Of a stretch of DNA of 64,000 bases, positions 53,005 to 61,074 are shown piece after piece. Origin of the DNA: CAKZSB01 sp964573105. Lineage in GTDB: Bacteria; Pseudomonadota; Gammaproteobacteria; Granulosicoccales; Granulosicoccaceae. The position numbers and the translations under genes are program-made. How positions within the stretch are numbered: the first letter of the stretch is position 1; each line of letters begins with the position of its first letter. A model generated the notes under the pieces. That model searched no databases. It saw nothing but the letters and a program-made list of their open reading frames with translations, and was not told the origin of the DNA. The stretch lies in assembly GCA_964573105.1 (NCBI GenBank), contig CAZNIS010000006.1, positions 88,973-152,972 of the forward strand, given 5' to 3'.

Positions 53005-53717
53005 TTACAGGCAAGACTTTTCTGCGGGCAGTGCAGGGGCCGGACGAGATGATTGATGTCGTGCACTGTGCACTGCTGGTGGCCGCGCAGTTGCAGCCGG
53101 GGCTCGATATCACACAAAGTGTCAAAGCATTGGGCGAGCTGGTCGATAATGCCCGTGGCGAGATTGGCAGCGGCCACGAACTGCTCGAATACCTCTACGA
53201 TCAGCATCGATTCAGAGGCAACGCCGAGGACTACTACAGTGCCGAAAACAGTCTGCTAAATCATGTGCTGCAGACTCGCACCGGCATTCCGATCAGCCTG
53301 GCTATCGTCTACATAGCCGTCGGCAGGGCGATTGGCATGAATGTATCCGGCATCAGTTTTCCCGGTCATTTTCTGGTTGGGGTCGAGGAAGACGACGAGC
53401 CATTGTTGATCGACGTATTTGCCGGGCGCATTGTCAGCAGGGACGACTGTTACCAGCTGATCGAAAAGATGTATCAGCGCAAAATCAGCCCCGACAACAG
53501 CTATTTTGTACCGGCAACGAACCGTCGCATCGTGTTGCGGTTGCTGGAAAACCTCAAAGCGATTTATCTCAAAGGCGGTTTGGGCACCGAAGCGCTGACC
53601 TGCCTCGATTGCCAGCTCATGATCATGCCGGATCACGAGTCGTTTCTTGAGCAGCAACAGGGCGTGCTCGCTCACCTGCAAAAACGCGACGGCGATAATG
53701 CGCCGCCGGTTCACTAA
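53001..53717 (+). CDS. SirB1/YchA-family transglutaminase-like protein
   Basis: 238 residues from the ATG at 53001, which overlaps the ABC gene's stop. RFRGNAEDYYSAENSLLNHVL, RTGIPISLAIVYIAVGRAIG and GISFPGHFLVG are the SirB1-type transglutaminase-like core. A TPR-like tail (LRLLENLKAIYLKGGLGTEAL) follows. No catalytic Cys is evident, as usual in this group. Function unclear; homologues sit near heme/prfA genes in E. coli. Confidence 0.85.
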   Translation: MITGKTFLRAVQGPDEMIDVVHCALLVAAQLQPGLDITQSVKALGELVDNARGEIGSGHELLEYLYDQHRFRGNAEDYYSAENSLLNHVLQTRTGIPISLAIVYIAVGRAIGMNVSGISFPGHFLVGVEEDDEPLLIDVFAGRIVSRDDCYQLIEKMYQRKISPDNSYFVPATNRRIVLRLLENLKAIYLKGGLGTEALTCLDCQLMIMPDHESFLEQQQGVLAHLQKRDGDNAPPVH

Positions 53718-53734
53718 GGCTGAAAAACCAGCCT
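53717..53734. terminator. hairpin between SirB1-like gene and selenoprotein gene
   Basis: AGGCTG/CAGCCT stem with a six-base A-rich loop, at the stop of the SirB1-like gene and 17 bases past the end of the selenoprotein gene. The genes are convergent, so it can serve both. No T-run. Confidence 0.45.
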
Positions 53735-53750
53735 GACAGTCGGTGCCCGA

Positions 53751-53966
53751 TCAGCCGAGCAGCGCGTCTACTTCTTCGTCACTCGGAAAGCGGTGGGTCG
53801 CTTTCTTTGAATAGACGAGCTGACCGTCGCGGGTGATTTCAAACACCCCGCCGCCGCCTTCGATCAGCGTCACTTCGTTGTCGGCATTGGCCATCAACCG
53901 TTCTCTCACACGGAGAGCCGTAGGTTGATAGTTTCACTGCATGCAGTATTCGATCGTGTATTTCAT
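53751..53966 (-). CDS. SelW/Rdx-family selenoprotein (in-frame UGA = Sec11)
   Basis: 71 residues on the minus strand. ATG at 53966 follows a perfect AAGGAGGT eight bases upstream. MKYTIEYCMQ is followed by TGA (53936-53934), then the same frame continues NYQPTALRVRERLMAN...EGGGGVFEITRDGQLVY SKK..RFPSDEEV and stops at TGA 53753-53751. This is the SelW/SelT/SelH (Rdx) thioredoxin-like fold, with CxxU in place of CxxC. The downstream part is the most conserved part of the family, so the TGA cannot be a true stop. A SECIS-like hairpin lies right after it. Needs selA/B/C/D elsewhere in the genome. Likely a small redox protein in the cytoplasm. Confidence 0.88.
53893..53936 (-). promoter_or_regulatory. 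bacterial SECIS element
   Basis: After the UGA (53936-53934) and four bases comes an outer stem ATCAACC (53929-53923) / GGTTGAT (53899-53893), an internal loop, an inner stem CTCTC (53917-53913) / GAGAG (53907-53903) and an apical loop CGTGT (53912-53908). The loop G is 22 bases after the UGA, inside the 16-37 range described for bacterial SECIS, and G is among the first two loop bases. It would recruit SelB with selenocysteinyl-tRNA. Confidence 0.78.
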
Positions 53967-54202
53967 CGCAGTTGACCTCCTTTGGGAGTGCGCAGTCTAA
54001 CACCCGGTGTCGGAATCGCACCAGCAGACGGCAGCGTTCGGCTGCCTGACATTACCCTGTGCGTCGGCGCACAGTTGGAACACAAAATGCGTCACAGCTC
54101 TCGATGGCCTCTGCAGTTTCGGGTCATCGGCCGGATCGCCGGGGATCGAGTGCAAACAGGCGCGCCCCACAACCGACGGCTCTTAAGGATAAGGAGAACC
54201 CC

Positions 54203-54619
54203 ATGTCGCTGTTTAGTATTTTTGCCACCACCAGTAGTTCGATGAACGCGCAAACCGTGCGTTTGAACACCATCGCCAGTAATCTCGCGAACGCCGATGT
54301 CGTCGCCAGCACGCCCGAGGAGGCCTACAAATCAAAGCAGGTGGTGTTTAGCGAAATTCTCAAGGATCAGGGGCTTGGGCAACGGGTGTCATCCGGCGTG
54401 CGCGTCAGTGGCATCGGTGTCAGTCATCGCGAGAATTCGGCGATTTATCAACCCGGTCATCCGCTCGCCAACGACAAGGGCTACGTGTTTGCCTCCAATG
54501 TCGATTCGATTGAAGAGATGGCCAATATGCTGTCTGCCTCGCGCAGTTATCAAAGCAGTGTCGACATCCTCAATACCTCCAAAAAACTGATGCAGCAAAC
54601 GATCCGCCTGGGTCAGTAG
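54203..54619 (+). CDS. flgC: flagellar basal-body rod protein FlgC
   Basis: 138 residues (E. coli 134) from the ATG at 54203, preceded by AAGGAG. FlgC proximal rod protein: SSMNAQTVRLNTIASNLANAD at the start, YQPGHPLANDKGYVFASNVD, and the C-terminal MLSASRSYQSSVDILNTSKK that forms coiled coil. It is exported through the flagellar type III system. flgB, normally just upstream, is missing. flgF follows after 84 bases. Confidence 0.95.
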   Translation: MSLFSIFATTSSSMNAQTVRLNTIASNLANADVVASTPEEAYKSKQVVFSEILKDQGLGQRVSSGVRVSGIGVSHRENSAIYQPGHPLANDKGYVFASNVDSIEEMANMLSASRSYQSSVDILNTSKKLMQQTIRLGQ

Positions 54620-54703
54620 CTGGCTGTAACAGTCTGATATCAAGTCTGCGGGTTTTGCCCGTATTGAGACATCTCGTAACACGCCAATGCTGGAGGCCAA
54701 TGC

Positions 54704-55525
54704 GTGGATAGAATGGTTTATGTGGCGATGAGTGGTGCGCGTGAAATCATGCACCGCCAGACCACCAACAATCACAATTTATCAAACATCAATACCACCG
54801 GTTTCAAGGCCGACCTGGACAATATGCTGTCCAATCCGGTCAGAGGGCCAGGGCACAGTGCACGGGTCTACGCCACCGCCGGCGGTACGCTGACTGATCT
54901 GACGCCTGGCTCGATTTTTACCACCGGCCGCGAACTCGATATTGCACTGGACGATGAGGGATTTATCGCCGTGCGCACCAACGATGGCAAAGAGGCCTAC
55001 ACCCGCGCCGGTGAACTGCGCGTCAGCGCCGATGGCGTGCTGGAGACCTTCGATGGCAACCTGGTGATGGGCAACAACGGGCCGATCGCCGTGCCACCCT
55101 ACGACAAACTGCTGATCGGCAAGGATGGCACCATCTCGGTGCAGCCGATCGACGGTTTACAGGGAGTGATGGTCGAGGTTGATCGCATCAAGCTCGTCAA
55201 CCCTGATCCGGCACGGTTGGAAAAGGGGCCAGATGGACTGATGCGTATTCGCGGTGAGCAGGCCGCCCGCGACTGGACCATCACCATCTCCAGTGCCGGT
55301 GCCGAGGCACAGCAAGACGTGGGCGAGGAAGGCGCTGCCGCCGTGCTGCCACCCGATCCCGATGTCGCCATCACCAGTGGCGCGCTGGAGGCGAGCAACG
55401 TCAACTCCGTGCAGTCTCTGGTGACGATGGTCAGTCTGTCGCGCCAGTACGAACTGATGGTGAAAATGATGAAAACCGCAGAAGAGATCGACACCTCGGC
55501 CAACAGCCTGGTGCGGCTCGAATAA
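54704..55525 (+). CDS. flgF: flagellar basal-body rod protein FlgF
   Basis: 273 residues from a GTG with GGAGG seven bases upstream. Rod protein motifs: MVYVAMSGAREIMHRQTTNN, HNLSNINTTGFKADL, DEGFIAVRTNDGKEAYTRAG, and SLVTMVSLSRQYELMVKMMK at the C-terminus. It has a Glu/Pro/Asp-rich insert (about residues 203-228), making it a little longer than usual. flgD and flgE, usually before it, are absent here. Confidence 0.92.
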   Translation: MDRMVYVAMSGAREIMHRQTTNNHNLSNINTTGFKADLDNMLSNPVRGPGHSARVYATAGGTLTDLTPGSIFTTGRELDIALDDEGFIAVRTNDGKEAYTRAGELRVSADGVLETFDGNLVMGNNGPIAVPPYDKLLIGKDGTISVQPIDGLQGVMVEVDRIKLVNPDPARLEKGPDGLMRIRGEQAARDWTITISSAGAEAQQDVGEEGAAAVLPPDPDVAITSGALEASNVNSVQSLVTMVSLSRQYELMVKMMKTAEEIDTSANSLVRLE

Positions 55526-55583
55526 CGCCTGCCATCGCCACTCTCGCACTTTGACTTTTCCAACCGGGAAATCGACGGTCTCA

Positions 55584-56714
55584 ATGACTGACTACGCTTC
55601 GATGTTAAAAAAATGCCTCGCGCTGAAGATGCTCGTATTGCTCGGTATCTTGTGCAGCGGTTCCGCCTGGGCCGAGCGCGTCAAGGATCTGGTCTCCATT
55701 CAGGGGGTGCGTGACAACCCGCTGCTCGGCTACGGATTGATTGTGGGCTTGAGCGGCACCGGCGATAAATTTGGCTCGGCGGCCTATACCGAGCAGAGCA
55801 TGCGAACGCTGCTGGCGCAGTATGGTGTTACCGTTCCTGACTCGATCACCCTGCAATCGAAGAACGTCGCCGCCGTTTCGGTGCACGCCACTTTGCCCCC
55901 TTTCATGAAGCCGGGCCAAACGCTCGACATCACGGTGTCATCGATTGGCGATTCTGAATCGCTGCGCGGCGGCACCCTGCTGATGACGCCGCTCAAAGGG
56001 GCAGACCAGCAGATCTACGCCGTCGCCCAGGGCGATGTGGTCGTCGGCGGTCTGGGTGCCGAAGGTGCCGATGGGTCCAGTATCGCGGTGAACGTGACAA
56101 GCGTAGGGCGAATTCCCAATGGTGCGACCATTGAGCGCACAGTCCGCAACAACTTCGGCAACGCCGCCGAGTTGATGCTCAATCTGCACGTACCCGATTT
56201 CACCACCGCGCAGCGCCTGCAAACGGCGATTAATCAGGCGTTTGGTGAGTTCACCGCCAGCGCGCGCGATGCGGTGTCGGTGCGCGTGCAGGTACCCAAA
56301 AACGCCGGTGGGCAGGTGGCGTTTATCTCCATTCTGGAGAACCTCGAGGTGACACCGGATGAATACACCGCGCGCATTGTGGTGAATTCGCGCACCGGCA
56401 CCATTGTCATCGGCAACAACGTCAGAGTGCTGCCGGCCGCTGTGGCGCATGGCGATGTCACGGTCACGATCGAGGAAAACGTGCAGGTCAATCAGCCCAA
56501 TCCGCTGGCCAATGGCGAGACCACGCAAACCCCCGATTCCAGTCTGGCGCTGCAGGAAGAACCCGGGGCGCTTGAGACGATCAAAGGTGGCGTGACGCTG
56601 CGCGAAGTGGTCGATACGCTAAACCGGGTCGGCACCACCACGTCAGATATCATCGCCATCCTCGAGGCGTTAAAGCAGGCCGGCGCACTGCGCGGCCAGC
56701 TGACTATCATTTGA
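55584..56714 (+). CDS. flgI: flagellar P-ring protein FlgI
   Basis: 376 residues. Signal peptide (about 1-30, ending in SAWA) then the P-ring domain: RVKDLVSIQGVRDNPLLGYG, LIVGLSGTGDKF, QSKNVAAVSVHATLPPF, and C-terminal VTLREVVDTLNRVGTT. It forms the periplasmic bushing around the rod. Start at ATG 55584 gives a standard signal; the TTG at 55551 is less likely. flgG and flgH, usually before it, are absent. Confidence 0.95.
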   Translation: MTDYASMLKKCLALKMLVLLGILCSGSAWAERVKDLVSIQGVRDNPLLGYGLIVGLSGTGDKFGSAAYTEQSMRTLLAQYGVTVPDSITLQSKNVAAVSVHATLPPFMKPGQTLDITVSSIGDSESLRGGTLLMTPLKGADQQIYAVAQGDVVVGGLGAEGADGSSIAVNVTSVGRIPNGATIERTVRNNFGNAAELMLNLHVPDFTTAQRLQTAINQAFGEFTASARDAVSVRVQVPKNAGGQVAFISILENLEVTPDEYTARIVVNSRTGTIVIGNNVRVLPAAVAHGDVTVTIEENVQVNQPNPLANGETTQTPDSSLALQEEPGALETIKGGVTLREVVDTLNRVGTTTSDIIAILEALKQAGALRGQLTII

Positions 56715-56828
56715 TCTGATCCCCCAACCGCTTGCCACGTGCCGTGTGCGGCGCCTGCGCCACGGCGGGCTTTCCCCGCACAGCGCTTATGGCAAAATGC
56801 GCTGAACGAGGAAGCCGGGTGGCGATCA

Positions 56829-58472
56829 ATGGGTATGCAGAGTGTGCCGTTGCTGATGCATCGGCTGATAGAGCGGGGCGCGCACGTCTGCCCCGAAGAA
56901 GAAATCGTCACCGCCACCGAGAGCGGCACGCGCAGGCAGACTTACGCACAGACGCGTAATCGCTCGCATCAACTGGCGCACGCGCTGCAGGCGGCCGGCA
57001 TTCAGACCGGCGATCGCATCGCCACCTTCATGTGGAACAGCGCCACGCACCTGGAAGTCTACTGGGCCACCGCCGGTCTTGGCGTGGTGCTGCACACGCT
57101 GAATATTCGTCTCGGCGAGGCGGATCTGTCCTACATCATCAATCACGCTGACGACAAACTGATTATTGTCGATGCCGATCTGTTGCCGGCGCTTGAGCGC
57201 GTGATGGATCGCATCCCCGGCGTCAAATCGATTATCGTCAGCGCCGAGGAAGGTTTCGAGCAATGGCAGTGCAGCCATGCGAACACGCTCGACTACGAAT
57301 CATTCATCGCCGGCCAGCCGCAGCAAATCGAATGGCCTGACTTTCCCGAAACCTCGGCACTCGGCCTGTGCTACACCAGTGGCACCACCGGCGATCCGAA
57401 AGGCGTCGAGTACGAGCACCGCGCGCAATACCTGCACACCATGTGTGTCGCCACCACTGACTGCATGAGCCTGTCCGGCACTGATACCCTTTGCGGCATC
57501 GTGCCGATGTTTCACGCACAGGGCTGGGGGCTGCCGTGGGCGGCGCTGATGCTCGGCATCAAACAGGTGATGCCGCATCGCTTCATGGATCCGCAGCGTC
57601 TCACGCAACTGATGGCAGATGAAAAAGTCACCATTTCCGCCGGCGTGCCGACCATCTGGCAGGGCATGCGGCAACTGATCGAAAAAGACCCTGATCGCTA
57701 TGATTTGTCTGCGGTGCAGCGCCTGACCGTCGGTGGTTCCGCCGCGCCGATCTCACTGATCAAATGGTACTGGGATACGCTGGGTATCGAGATCATTCAA
57801 GGCTGGGGCATGACCGAGACCAGCCCGCTCGCCACTACCTCGCGGCGCGTCTCCAAACGCGCGCATCTGGCGCTCACACCCGATCAGCAATTTGCCAACA
57901 TGGCCAAGGCCGGGCAACTGATGCCGGGTCTGGATCTGAAGATCATCGACGACGATGGCCAGGAGTTGCCACAGGATGGCGAGGCCGTCGGCGAGGTGTT
58001 GATTCGCGGGCCGTGGATCTGTGCCGAGTACTTTCAAAATCCGCAGCCAGAAAAATTCAACGACGGCTGGCTGGTCACGGGTGATGTGGCAAAAATTGAC
58101 GACGATAAATACCTGATCATCACCGACCGTTCAAAAGATCTGATCAAAAGCGGCGGCGAGTGGATATCGTCAGTTGATCTGGAAAATCATATCGTTGCGA
58201 TGCCCGGTGTCGCACAAGCCTGTGCCGTCGCCGTGCCGCATCCCAAGTGGGATGAACGTCCGGTGGTTTTAGTGGTCTGTGATCAGGGGGCCACGGTCGA
58301 TGCCAGTCAGGTGATCGAGCACTGTGCCACGCAGTTTGCGCGCTGGCAGTTGCCCGACGACGTGCTGTTTGTCGACGCCATCCCCCTGACGACCACTGGC
58401 AAGATGAGCAAAAAGCATGTGCGTGCCGAACTCGAGGAGCAGGGCTACCAGCTACCCGATCAGCGCGAATAG
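56829..58472 (+). CDS. long-chain fatty acid--CoA ligase family (AMP-binding)
   Basis: About 547 residues from ATG 56829. Adenylate-forming enzyme: YTSGTTGDPKG near residue 181, QGWGMTETSPL, YLIITDRSKDLIKSGGEW, and the C-terminal catalytic Lys in TTTGKMSKKHV. It activates a carboxylic acid with ATP and CoA, probably a medium or long chain. It follows flgI on the same strand but is not a flagellar gene. Signal-free, cytoplasmic. Confidence 0.9.
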   Translation: MGMQSVPLLMHRLIERGAHVCPEEEIVTATESGTRRQTYAQTRNRSHQLAHALQAAGIQTGDRIATFMWNSATHLEVYWATAGLGVVLHTLNIRLGEADLSYIINHADDKLIIVDADLLPALERVMDRIPGVKSIIVSAEEGFEQWQCSHANTLDYESFIAGQPQQIEWPDFPETSALGLCYTSGTTGDPKGVEYEHRAQYLHTMCVATTDCMSLSGTDTLCGIVPMFHAQGWGLPWAALMLGIKQVMPHRFMDPQRLTQLMADEKVTISAGVPTIWQGMRQLIEKDPDRYDLSAVQRLTVGGSAAPISLIKWYWDTLGIEIIQGWGMTETSPLATTSRRVSKRAHLALTPDQQFANMAKAGQLMPGLDLKIIDDDGQELPQDGEAVGEVLIRGPWICAEYFQNPQPEKFNDGWLVTGDVAKIDDDKYLIITDRSKDLIKSGGEWISSVDLENHIVAMPGVAQACAVAVPHPKWDERPVVLVVCDQGATVDASQVIEHCATQFARWQLPDDVLFVDAIPLTTTGKMSKKHVRAELEEQGYQLPDQRE

Positions 58473-58533
58473 CCGCCGCTCGCCAGCAGCGATGTTTCAC
58501 TGATACTCCCTGTTGCGGGGAGTGGGAACCGGC

Positions 58534-59898
58534 ATGTCTACCGTAGTGAATGTTTGTCTGGCGATCGCCTTCATCGTGTTGGCGTTCGGCGCCACCCTGC
58601 TGATGTATCACCTGTGGGGTTACCCGTTCGATCACAAGACCCACCGCAGCTCGGCGCCGCGCTGGGCGATGGCGCTGCACCGTCTGATGGGCTGGGCGTT
58701 TGTCGCGATTTACGTCTATCTGATGATTCAGATGATCCCGCGCATGTGGTCTTACCAGATCGAGCTGCCAGCGCGCACGGTGTTTCACCTGGTGCTCGGC
58801 TACGGTATTGGTGCGGTGCTGATTGCAAAGATCATCGTCGTGCGTTTTTTCAAACACCTCGAAGCCAAACTCGCGCCGGCGCTCGGCACTACCCTGTTTG
58901 TATTGACGATCGTGCTCATGGGCCTCGCGCTGCCGTCGGTCTGGCGCGAACAGGTGCTCGCCAGTCAGGCGATGGGTGGAGAGGGTTTTAGCGATGAGCG
59001 CCTGCAGCGCGTGCGTGAGCAATTGCCAACCATTGGATATCAGCCCGAAATGATCGACGAGATGGCCAGTCGTCGCGGTCTTTTTGCCGGGCGCGAATTG
59101 CTGCGCAGCAAATGCGTGGAGTGCCACGACCTGCGCACCATACTGGCCCGACCGCGCACGGCAAAGAACTGGCGTGATACCGTCGAGCGGATGGTCAATC
59201 GCGCCAGCATCGTGTCCGGCTTTAGCGACAAGGAAAAGTGGCAGATCACCGCCTACCTGATCGCGATTACACCCACCCTGCAAAATTCGGTTATGGAGCA
59301 GCGCAAACAACTAAGCGCCTCGGCCGACAGTGCGGCGGCGATCAAAAAAGTAAGCGCCATGGTGCGCGAATCGTCCGATGGCTTTGATGTTGCCGCCGCC
59401 GGTGAAGTGTTTAACAGCAAATGCTCACTGTGCCACAGCCAGGATCTGGCGCTACAAAGAACCTTTGCCAGTACCGATGAAGTATCGCAGCTCGTCACCC
59501 GCATGGTCGCCAACGGACTGGCCGCGACAGAAACAGAACTGGAGCAGGTCGTGCGCTATTTGCAGGATTATCACAAGCTTGCCGTCGCACCAGAGACCGC
59601 CGCAGAGAGCACGGTCGCCAGCACTGCTTTGCCACCCATGCCAGAACTTGCAAGTGTCAGTGGCTGCGCCTCGTGCCATGCGATCGAGGGAAAATTGATT
59701 GGCCCGGGCTGGAAGGCGGTCGCTGATCGCTATCGCGGTGATGAACAAGCGCGCGATCAACTGATTCAGGTGATCAAAGTGGGCGGCAGTGGCAACTGGA
59801 CAGACCTTACCGGTGGCGTGCCGATGCCCGGTCACTCACCGCGTGTCAATGATGCCGACACCGCAACACTGGTCGACTTCATTCTGGCCTTGCCCTGA
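58534..59898 (+). CDS. membrane protein with three c-type haem sites
   Basis: About 454 residues. Four membrane helices (about 1-135) with conserved His (MALHRLMGW, VFHLVLGYG), like a b561-type domain. A periplasmic part with three CxxCH sites follows: CVECH (about 194), CSLCH (about 296) and CASCH (about 378). RDLRTILARPRTAKNW links the first. This fused b/c carrier would pass electrons from quinol to a periplasmic acceptor. The partner is unknown; ligase and Pth2 neighbours give no hint. Confidence 0.8.
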   Translation: MSTVVNVCLAIAFIVLAFGATLLMYHLWGYPFDHKTHRSSAPRWAMALHRLMGWAFVAIYVYLMIQMIPRMWSYQIELPARTVFHLVLGYGIGAVLIAKIIVVRFFKHLEAKLAPALGTTLFVLTIVLMGLALPSVWREQVLASQAMGGEGFSDERLQRVREQLPTIGYQPEMIDEMASRRGLFAGRELLRSKCVECHDLRTILARPRTAKNWRDTVERMVNRASIVSGFSDKEKWQITAYLIAITPTLQNSVMEQRKQLSASADSAAAIKKVSAMVRESSDGFDVAAAGEVFNSKCSLCHSQDLALQRTFASTDEVSQLVTRMVANGLAATETELEQVVRYLQDYHKLAVAPETAAESTVASTALPPMPELASVSGCASCHAIEGKLIGPGWKAVADRYRGDEQARDQLIQVIKVGGSGNWTDLTGGVPMPGHSPRVNDADTATLVDFILALP

Positions 59899-59930
59899 TT
59901 GACGTAAACTAGACGTCCGTATGTCTGCAG

Positions 59931-60320
59931 GTGAAAGCGTCTTTGAAGCGCAAACAAGTGATATTGATTCGCAAGGATCTGAAAATGCGGCGCGGTAAAG
60001 AGATCGCCCAGGGCTCGCACGCATCGATGGAGTTTCTCGTCTCGCAATTGCGTCGCGCGTCTGACACCACGATCGCGCTTGACGACGACGCCCGCGCCTG
60101 GATCGACATTGGCATGGCCAAAGTTTGCCTGCGCGTCAACTCAGAAGAAGAGTTGATCAGCTATCACGAAAAGGCGTTGGCGGCGGGTTTGCAAAGCCAC
60201 CTGATCCGCGACAGCGGGCGCACCGAGTTTGGCGGCGTGCCCACTTACACCGCCTGCGCCATCGGGCCTGCGCTGGTGGATCGCATCGATGCCATCACCG
60301 GCGAGTTAACACCCTATTGA
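59931..60320 (+). CDS. peptidyl-tRNA hydrolase, Pth2 family
   Basis: 129 residues. KQVILIRKDLKMRRGKEIAQ, GSHASMEFLV and AGLQSHLIRDSGRTEFGGVP are the Pth2 (archaeal/eukaryotic type) hallmarks, unrelated to bacterial Pth1. It releases tRNA from peptidyl-tRNA. Start: GTG 59931, or TTG 59943, which has AGGTG nine bases upstream. Pth2 is uncommon in bacteria; whether a pth1 exists elsewhere cannot be seen here. Confidence 0.88.
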   Translation: MKASLKRKQVILIRKDLKMRRGKEIAQGSHASMEFLVSQLRRASDTTIALDDDARAWIDIGMAKVCLRVNSEEELISYHEKALAAGLQSHLIRDSGRTEFGGVPTYTACAIGPALVDRIDAITGELTPY

Positions 60321-60415
60321 TCGCCGCGCCACAGTGCGGGGCCCGATTGAAAAAACTGGGGTAAGGCTGTAACGTCTGGTGTGTTGTGAAGCACCCCTCG
60401 AAGCGCTGGAGTAGA

Positions 60416-60739
60416 ATGTTGAAAAGCCTTGTCGTATCCCTCACCGTGCTGGCCGCGCTGGCCGCCACCCCTGTCTTCGCCGATGGCGCCTCTCGCTACC
60501 GCTACGCCGAAATCGCCAAGCGCTATCAGTCACAGGCGTTGGGTAAAAAAGATCTCGCCTGGGCGAAGATGCAGGGCGAGTGTTTGGTTGGACTTAAAGA
60601 AATCAATTTTCGCAAGAAAACTCAGTTCGATCCGATCGCCGAATGGACCAATCTCAGGTCATGGTCCTTACTCGAGCAGTTTCCACCCTGCCAGGTGCTG
60701 GTAATGATCGAGGTCGCGAAGAAGGCGCTGGATAAGTAG
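60416..60739 (+). CDS. small exported protein of unknown function
   Basis: About 107 residues from ATG 60416 with GGAG upstream. Signal peptide (about 1-22, ending in VFADG), then an Arg/Lys-rich alpha-helical domain with two Cys (GECLVG, PPCQVL). No family recognised. Its last 15 codons fall in the 55-base stretch repeated beyond the assembly gap, so the 3' end is seen twice. Confidence 0.65.
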   Translation: MLKSLVVSLTVLAALAATPVFADGASRYRYAEIAKRYQSQALGKKDLAWAKMQGECLVGLKEINFRKKTQFDPIAEWTNLRSWSLLEQFPPCQVLVMIEVAKKALDK

Positions 60740-60751
60740 TTTTTACGTGTG
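60697..60751. repeat. 55-base end duplicated across assembly gap (left copy)
   Basis: Identical to 60852-60906. Equal length and position at both sides of the N run point to a k-mer overlap not merged by the assembler. Confidence 0.85.
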
Positions 60752-60851
60752 NNNNNNNNNNNNNNNNNNNNNNNNNNNNNNNNNNNNNNNNNNNNNNNNN
60801 NNNNNNNNNNNNNNNNNNNNNNNNNNNNNNNNNNNNNNNNNNNNNNNNNNN
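60752..60851. other. assembly gap of 100 N
   Basis: Exactly 100 N, the usual scaffolding placeholder. The flanks are the same 55 bases, so the true gap may be minus 55. Coordinates downstream are probably inflated by about 155 bases. Confidence 0.95.
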
Positions 60852-60906
60852 GCTGGTAATGATCGAGGTCGCGAAGAAGGCGCTGGATAAGTAGTTTTTA
60901 CGTGTG
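60852..60906. repeat. 55-base end duplicated across assembly gap (right copy)
   Basis: The same 55 bases as 60697-60751, including the last codons and stop of the small exported protein. It is not a second gene. Confidence 0.85.
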
Positions 60907-60942
60907 TATACCAATGCGGGATGATCGGTGGCAACAATGACA

Positions 60943-60973
60943 TCTGGTTGCCGGGGCAGGCCCGGAATGACGG
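60943..60973. repeat. REP-like palindromic element
   Basis: CCGGG (60951-60955) / CCCGG (60961-60965) with a five-base loop, within the phrase ending CCCGGAATGACGG. This looks like the widespread proteobacterial intergenic repeats with CCGG..CCGG cores and a GGAATGACGG edge. Such repeats often cause breaks in short-read assembly, which fits the gap just upstream. Confidence 0.45.
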
Positions 60974-61074
60974 GCGCATAGTCAGGGCGCGGGCCTTAAA
61001 CCAGCCCTTGTGTTCTGTCGCGGGGACACCGTGATTGTGTGATAACCTTCATCGGTTTAAGTAGTGTAGTGCCC

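Noticed and set aside
54100..54200. Sigma-54 or sigma-28 promoter for flgC
   Set aside because: TGGCCT...TTTC is too far from the sigma-54 consensus and no sigma-28 element could be defended.
58144..59310. Long antisense frame (388 codons) on the minus strand
   Set aside because: It is the shadow of the acyl-CoA ligase and the cytochrome genes, with no family motifs and a Gln/His/Arg-rich translation typical of antisense frames in GC-rich DNA.
60852..60906. Second copy of the small exported protein's 3' end as a duplicated gene
   Set aside because: Only 55 bases, exactly at the gap edge. It is an assembly overlap, not a gene.
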